A DNA stretch of 64,000 nucleotides from Sphingopyxis sp. (GTDB taxonomy: Bacteria > Pseudomonadota > Alphaproteobacteria > Sphingomonadales > Sphingomonadaceae). Every line of letters begins with the position of its first letter. Positions within the stretch are counted from its first letter, which is position 1. The stretch covers positions 1 through 64,000 of the forward strand of contig PNNB01000013.1 of NCBI GenBank assembly GCA_013823985.1, written 5' to 3'. Below, piece after piece: positions 59,911 to 64,000 of the stretch. Both the position numbers and the translations under genes were made by a program. The notes beneath the pieces were generated by a model, which was not told the origin of the DNA, searched no databases, and saw only the letters and a list, made by a program, of their open reading frames with translations.

Positions 59911-61380
59911 ATGAGCGAGTATCGTATCCAAGGAAACACTGGCGAGTGGGAGGTCGTTATCGGCCTTGAGGTCCATGCGCAGGTGACGTCCAATGCCAAA
60001 CTCTTTTCCGGCGCATCCGCATCCTATGGGGGCGAACCCAACAGTCATGTGAGCCTTGTTGACGCCGCCATGCCTGGAATGTTGCCGGTGCCGAACCGCG
60101 AATGTTTGCGTCAGGCTGTCCGTACCGGAATGGCGATTAACGCGCAGATCAACCGCTGGTCGCGTTTCGACCGGAAGAATTATTTCTACGCCGATCTGCC
60201 GCAGGGCTACCAGATTTCACAGCTTTACCACCCGATTGTGGGTGAGGGCGAAATCGAGGTGACGCTGAACGAAAAGGATCCCGAAAGCCCGACAAAGAAA
60301 ATCGGTATCGAGCGTATCCATGTCGAGCAGGACGCGGGCAAGCTGATGCATGACCAGCATCCGACAATGTCCTTTGTCGATCTCAACCGTTCGGGCGTCG
60401 CTTTGATGGAAATCGTCTCGCGGCCGGATATGAGCTCGCCGCAAGAGGCAGGGGCTTATCTGAAAAAGCTTCGGTCGATCCTGCGCTATGTGGGGTCCTG
60501 TGACGGCAATATGGAGCAGGGCTCGATGCGTGCCGACGTGAACGTGTCTGTTCGCAAGCCGGGCGGGCCTTTAGGCACGCGGACGGAAACGAAGAATGTG
60601 AACTCGATCCGCTTCATGATGCAGGCCATCGAATATGAGGCGCAGCGTCAGGTTGACTTGCTCGAAAGTGGCGGCGCAGTTGTTCAGGAAACACGCCTGT
60701 TCGACCCCAATAAAATGGAAACCCGCTCCATGCGCTCCAAGGAGGATGCGCATGATTACCGCTACTTCCCCGATCCTGATTTGTTGCCCGTCGAATTGGA
60801 CGATGCGTTTCTCGAGGAATGCAAGGCGAGCCTGCCCGAACTGCCCGATGCGAAGCGTAAGCGTTACGAAAGCATGGGGCTGACGGCCTATAATGCGGCT
60901 GTGCTGACTGCAGAGGCGGAGACGGCGTTCTGGTTTGAAGATCTACTCAGCCATGGTGTGGATGCCAAGCAGGGATCGAACTGGCTGCTGTCCGAACTGT
61001 TCGGTGCGCTCAACAAATTGGGCAAGTCGCTCGACGAAAGTCCGGTGAATCCTGCGCAAGCTGCTGAATTGCTCGGTCTTGTCGCCGATGGCACAATCAG
61101 TGGTAGCATTGCCAAGCAGGTCTTTGAAATCATGCTCGAAACCGGGCAGGGTGCAGCGGCAATCGTGGAAGAACGTGGCCTGAAACAGACCAACGATACC
61201 GGTGCGATCGAAGCTGAAATCGCGAAGATTATGGCCGCCAACGAAGACAAGGTCGCCGAATATCGTTCGGGCAAGGACAAGCTGTTCGGCTTCTTCGTTG
61301 GCCAAACGATGAAGGCAATGCAGGGCAAAGCCAACCCGCAGGTGATCAACGAACTGTTGAAAAAGGCCTTGGACGTTTGA
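59911..61380 (+). CDS. gatB: Asp-tRNA(Asn)/Glu-tRNA(Gln) amidotransferase subunit B
   Basis: A 489-residue kinase-like subunit that activates the Asp or Glu on tRNA and amidates it. N-terminal [39 protein letters not shown], and the C-terminal YqeY-like tail domain (about 380-489). Start ATG 59911 (MSEYRIQG) follows ggagagtggtgg; an upstream frame overlapping gatA is rejected. The set confirms that the cell uses the indirect tRNA amidation route. Confidence 0.97.
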   Translation: MSEYRIQGNTGEWEVVIGLEVHAQVTSNAKLFSGASASYGGEPNSHVSLVDAAMPGMLPVPNRECLRQAVRTGMAINAQINRWSRFDRKNYFYADLPQGYQISQLYHPIVGEGEIEVTLNEKDPESPTKKIGIERIHVEQDAGKLMHDQHPTMSFVDLNRSGVALMEIVSRPDMSSPQEAGAYLKKLRSILRYVGSCDGNMEQGSMRADVNVSVRKPGGPLGTRTETKNVNSIRFMMQAIEYEAQRQVDLLESGGAVVQETRLFDPNKMETRSMRSKEDAHDYRYFPDPDLLPVELDDAFLEECKASLPELPDAKRKRYESMGLTAYNAAVLTAEAETAFWFEDLLSHGVDAKQGSNWLLSELFGALNKLGKSLDESPVNPAQAAELLGLVADGTISGSIAKQVFEIMLETGQGAAAIVEERGLKQTNDTGAIEAEIAKIMAANEDKVAEYRSGKDKLFGFFVGQTMKAMQGKANPQVINELLKKALDV

Positions 61381-61386
61381 ATTTAA

Positions 61387-61422
61387 GCGGCGCCGAAGAT
61401 TTTACTTTATTTCCGGCGCCGC
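61387..61422 (+). terminator. Terminator-like hairpin after gatB
   Basis: gcggcgccg (61387-61395) and cggcgccgc (61414-61422) pair perfectly around an 18-base AT-rich loop, starting 6 bases after the gatB stop. The following sequence has only short T-runs, so it may need Rho or may simply stabilise the mRNA end. Confidence 0.5.
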
Positions 61423-61492
61423 ACATTTAACAATTGCACGTACAAACATCTGGCTGGTGCGAAACCGGCCCGCAAAAAAGGGGGAGTTTTGC

Positions 61493-62089
61493 GTGCGTCA
61501 TTTGTCCACCGCGCTTGTTTTGAGCGCGTTTTTTCTGTCGAATCCGATTTGCGCGACCGATAGCGATAGCCTGAGCGCTTCGCCCTTTGGCGTTGTCGAA
61601 ATATCGGCTGACGAGGCCTCCAAGCTGGAGTTGCCGAAGCTGGAATTCACAGAAGCTCCCGAAGATGCCGGTAATTACGACAAATATTATTATTTCCGGC
61701 GCGACGAGACCGATTTCGCGACGGCCTATGCCGACATCACCGAATGCGACGGCTACGCGCGGGCCCTTGTATCAAGCTACAAATATCAGGAGGCACCTTA
61801 TCCCTATGCAGGGACACTTGCCGGAGCAGCGGGCGGTATGATTGCCAACGCTATGATGGCGGCCATTTTTGTACCTGGGGAAAAGCGCCGGATGCGCCGC
61901 GTGAACATGCGCCAATGCATGGGTTTTAAAGGCTATGAGCGGATCGGATTGAGCAAGGAACTTTGGGAAAGCTTCAATTTTGAAGAAGGGACGGGGGCCG
62001 AGGAAGAGGAATCACGACTAAGGGCGCTCAAGCTTCAGGCGCTTGTTGCCTCAAAAGCTGCCGCTTCGGAAAAGGTATTGCCACGATGA
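61493..62089 (+). CDS. Exported protein of unknown function
   Basis: A 198-residue protein with a Sec signal (RHLSTALVLSAFFLSNPICA). The middle has YDKYYYFRRDETDFATAYADITECDGYAR, then a hydrophobic, glycine-rich segment (AGTLAGAAGGMIANAMMAAIFV) that could be a glycine-zipper helix, then RRMRRVNMRQCMGFKGYERIGLS. Two Cys may pair. I do not recognise a family. Start is GTG 61493 with gggggag 6 bases before. Its stop overlaps the next gene's start (ATGA). Confidence 0.7.
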   Translation: MRHLSTALVLSAFFLSNPICATDSDSLSASPFGVVEISADEASKLELPKLEFTEAPEDAGNYDKYYYFRRDETDFATAYADITECDGYARALVSSYKYQEAPYPYAGTLAGAAGGMIANAMMAAIFVPGEKRRMRRVNMRQCMGFKGYERIGLSKELWESFNFEEGTGAEEEESRLRALKLQALVASKAAASEKVLPR

Positions 62090-63003
62090 ACAAACTCATC
62101 CTCTCTTTCGCAGCTCTATCTGCCATGGCTGCGCCGCAAATCACTTTTGCAAAATCAAAGGTACCCGTGTTTGTCGAGGCCAAACATGTCAAGGATGCGC
62201 CAACAGTCACGCTTGATCCTGCGAAAGCTTATATTTTGCTACGCACGCCCAATGCCATGCCGATGCATTTCGTAAAAATCCCGAGTGCGGAGGACCAAAT
62301 TGCCTATGACAAGCTTCGAGAGGAAGCCTTTATCGAATCCAAGGAAGATTATGCAAAGGCTATTGTGAAATATGAACGCGACTTGGCGGTCGCGAAAAAG
62401 ACGTCCGGTATGAAATTGCCGAAAAAGCCCGTGGAACCAACGGAATCAAATTTCCAGTTCACGCAATTTTCGCAAATGGCGAACTTCACCATGGGGCCGT
62501 TCAACCGGTTCTATAGCAAGGGTGGCGGGACCTATCTTCATGCCGTGACCCCGGGCACATACCGGATCTTTGGTCAGGTCGATCCCCTCGTGGGCGCAGG
62601 CGTTTGCTATTGCATGGGCAGCGTCACATTCACGGCAGAAGCCGGGAAAATCGTAGATTTGGGGACGATGACGACCGATCTGGCCAATTCCGGTCCTGCC
62701 GAAAAGGGCGACAGCAGTTCGCCTCGTCTCGCGGCGATGACCCTGGCGTTGGATCCTGTCGACAGCAATACGCCCGTCGATGCACGCCTTGCATCCCTGC
62801 CGCGGGTGGCGGCAGATTTGCGGGCCGCGGGGAAGGTGCCCAACTATATGGGGATCGCCATTTCGCGCTTGCCCGCCATCAAAGGCGTGTTGGGTTACCA
62901 GCGTGACCGGATTATCGACCGCAAGGCGCCCGTAGAAACCCCGTCCACGGTATCAGGAGATAGTGGGTCCGCAGTACAGGAGGCACCTGCTACTCAAAAT
63001 TAA
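62086..63003 (+). CDS. Exported protein of unknown function
   Basis: A 305-residue protein with a signal peptide (MNKLILSFAALSAMAAPQITFA). After the signal come a beta-rich start (TVTLDPAKAYILLRTPN), a Lys/Glu-rich helix (about 85-115), GGGTYLHAVTPGTYRIFGQ and a short VCYCMGSVTF with two close Cys, then a Pro/Ser-rich tail. No family recognised; TYLHAVTPGTYRIFG resembles a carbohydrate-binding or lipoprotein-like beta fold. Coupled to the previous gene by a 4-base overlap, so the two probably act together in the periplasm. Confidence 0.7.
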   Translation: MNKLILSFAALSAMAAPQITFAKSKVPVFVEAKHVKDAPTVTLDPAKAYILLRTPNAMPMHFVKIPSAEDQIAYDKLREEAFIESKEDYAKAIVKYERDLAVAKKTSGMKLPKKPVEPTESNFQFTQFSQMANFTMGPFNRFYSKGGGTYLHAVTPGTYRIFGQVDPLVGAGVCYCMGSVTFTAEAGKIVDLGTMTTDLANSGPAEKGDSSSPRLAAMTLALDPVDSNTPVDARLASLPRVAADLRAAGKVPNYMGIAISRLPAIKGVLGYQRDRIIDRKAPVETPSTVSGDSGSAVQEAPATQN

Positions 63004-63090
63004 GGTCCGGTATCGAGACAGCCAGCGCCACGGTGGACCCAATCGCCGCTTGGCACTTGCCCTTGTGCACCTTTCCCGTTAGAGGCTCCC

Positions 63091-63114
63091 GTCGTTTGTG
63101 AAACGGCAGCTTTT
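63091..63114 (+). terminator. Possible short terminator before tRNA-Leu
   Basis: gtcgttt and aaacggc (one G-U pair) enclose a 3-base loop and are followed by agctttt. It could end the 61.5-63.0 kb transcript before the tRNA. The stem is short and the T-run is 4 bases. Confidence 0.3.
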
Positions 63115-63119
63115 CGTAA

Positions 63120-63204
63120 GCGGGCGTGGCGGAATTGGTAGACGCACCAGATTTAGGTTCTGGCATCGCAAGGTGTGGGGGTTCGAGTCCCTTCGCCCGC
63201 ACCA
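63120..63204 (+). tRNA. tRNA-Leu (anticodon UAG)
   Basis: An 85-base tRNA. Acceptor gcgggcg pairs with cgcccgc (63194-63200), followed by A and an encoded CCA (63202-63204). The anticodon stem is ccaga/tctgg with loop tttaggt, giving UAG, which reads CUN leucine codons. A long variable arm (class II) and the T arm gttcgagtcc are present. No tRNA neighbours. Confidence 0.92.
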
Positions 63205-63214
63205 CGAAATGAGG

Positions 63215-63220
63215 TATAAT
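63215..63220 (+). promoter_or_regulatory. Candidate -10 element for tig
   Basis: A perfect TATAAT lies 78 bases before the tig ATG. The -35 position 17 bases upstream (ttcgcc, 63192-63197) lies in the 3' end of the tRNA and is a poor match (3 of 6). A promoter here would overlap the tRNA gene. Confidence 0.4.
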
Positions 63221-63297
63221 CTCGGCTGCCGTTGAACCCGAAAGCCATTTAACAGTTTAAGGCAAGCTACCCGCTTGTCCCAGATAGAGAAGATAAC

Positions 63298-64000
63298 ATG
63301 CAGACCGTCGAGACACAGAATGAAGGCCTGAAGCGCGCATATCGGATGACGATTACCGCGAAAGATGTCGAATCACGCATTGATGCCGAGGTAAAGAAAA
63401 TCGCCCCTCAGGTGCGGATGCCCGGCTTCCGTCCCGGAAAGGTTCCGGCCAATCTGGTCAAGAAAATGCACAAGGATTCCTTGCTACAGGACGCGCTGAA
63501 CAGTTCGATCCAGGAAGGCGTCCAGAAAGCTATTTCGGACAACAAGCTGCGTCCTGCGACCCAGCCGCACGTACATCTCGATAATGACTATGCGCCCGGT
63601 AAGGATGCCGTTGTCGACTTTCACCTCGAAGTTTTGCCAGCGATTTCGGCGCCTTCGATTGACGGGATCACGCTGGAGCGTTTGTCGGTAGAAGTGACCG
63701 ATGCTGCTGTGGACGAATCGATCCTGAAGCTGGCCGCAGGTCAGAAGAGCTTTGAAGCTGCGGACAAGAAATACGCCGCCAAATTGGGCGACAGCGTTGT
63801 GATCGACTTTGAAGGCAAGGTTGACGGCGTTCCGTTCGAAGGCGGCAAGGGCGAAGGCATGGCGGTTGAGCTTGGCTCGGGCCAGCTCATCCCCGGTTTC
63901 GAAGACCAGTTGGTCGGCGTGAAAGCGAATGACGAAAAGGTCATCAACGTAACTTTCCCCGAAGATTACAATGCCGAGAACCTGAAGGGCAAAGCTGCAA
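63298..64000 (+). CDS. tig: Trigger factor, 5' part (cut by window end)
   Basis: The first 234 codons of the ribosome-bound chaperone. The N-terminal ribosome-binding domain has GFRPGKVPANLVKK (signature loop), and the FKBP-like prolyl isomerase domain begins at about residue 155 (AAKLGDSVVIDFEGKVDG, GQLIPGFEDQLVG). Start ATG 63298, with agagaag upstream. The C-terminal substrate-cradle domain lies beyond the window. Confidence 0.95.
   Translation, partial: MQTVETQNEGLKRAYRMTITAKDVESRIDAEVKKIAPQVRMPGFRPGKVPANLVKKMHKDSLLQDALNSSIQEGVQKAISDNKLRPATQPHVHLDNDYAPGKDAVVDFHLEVLPAISAPSIDGITLERLSVEVTDAAVDESILKLAAGQKSFEAADKKYAAKLGDSVVIDFEGKVDGVPFEGGKGEGMAVELGSGQLIPGFEDQLVGVKANDEKVINVTFPEDYNAENLKGKAA

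Overview
The window is a dense, GC-rich stretch of chromosome from an alphaproteobacterium, most likely a member of the Sphingomonadales (Sphingopyxis/Sphingorhabdus-like). The case rests on several things: two alphaproteobacterial LexA boxes (GTTC-N7-GTTC) before recA; the CckA hybrid kinase; the linked pckA / ChvI-ChvG / HprK / EIIA-Man / HPr block typical of alphaproteobacteria; GatCAB; and short palindromes of the kind common between sphingomonad genes. Gene density is very high, most genes are housekeeping, and many neighbours overlap by 1-4 bases. I see no insertion sequence, prophage, CRISPR array or rRNA operon. The only RNA gene recognised is a tRNA-Leu(UAG).

Layout. 0-9.1 kb: an I78-type inhibitor lipoprotein and RNase D, aspS, a PPK2-type polyphosphate kinase, an intergenic pocket of REP-like palindromes, greB and a soluble lytic transglycosylase, then dapA-smpB and a DUF2062 membrane protein. 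9.2-15.9 kb: an M13 metallopeptidase whose ribosome-binding site sits in a hairpin, cckA, recA with two LexA boxes, and a ureohydrolase. 15.9-26.2 kb: a GST, alaS, a CPA2 antiporter, icd, psd-pssA and rmuC. 26.2-32.3 kb: a tightly overlapped reverse-strand operon chvI-chvG-hprK-rapZ-EIIA-HPr-trmH, divergent from pckA. This joins a cell-envelope/acid two-component system, a regulatory phosphotransferase chain and gluconeogenesis.

32.3-41.4 kb: an unknown small protein, an NfeD/SPFH pair, a CitE-like lyase, an M28 peptidase, guaB, an RsmB-like methyltransferase, a TPR protein, rppH and an HSL-type esterase. 41.6-46.9 kb: korA-korB (2-oxoacid:ferredoxin oxidoreductase), a YdjM-like membrane protein and a photolyase. 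46.9-50.1 kb: purF with an SDR, then hisI and a lipoprotein. 50.1-54.1 kb: the most unusual locus. An orphan ParA ATPase and a protein with a C-terminal ribbon-helix-helix are flanked on both sides by exported SPOR-domain repeat proteins, one of them divergent. 54.2-58.0 kb: ruvX, pyrB, a dihydroorotase homologue that has lost most metal ligands (PyrC'), and a DUF3089 hydrolase. 58.1-64.0 kb: gatC-gatA-gatB, two exported proteins of unknown function, tRNA-Leu and the start of tig.

How genes work together. GatCAB with the AspRS at 1.6 kb fits indirect Asn-tRNA (and Gln-tRNA) synthesis. psd and pssA are consecutive steps to phosphatidylethanolamine. HprK, HPr and EIIA-Man form a permease-less regulatory PTS coupled to ChvGI and pckA. 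The ParA/RHH/SPOR cluster is the best candidate for an undescribed system: it looks like a chromosomal positioning module tied to the septal or polar cell wall. All functional calls come from reading motifs by eye; no database search was run.
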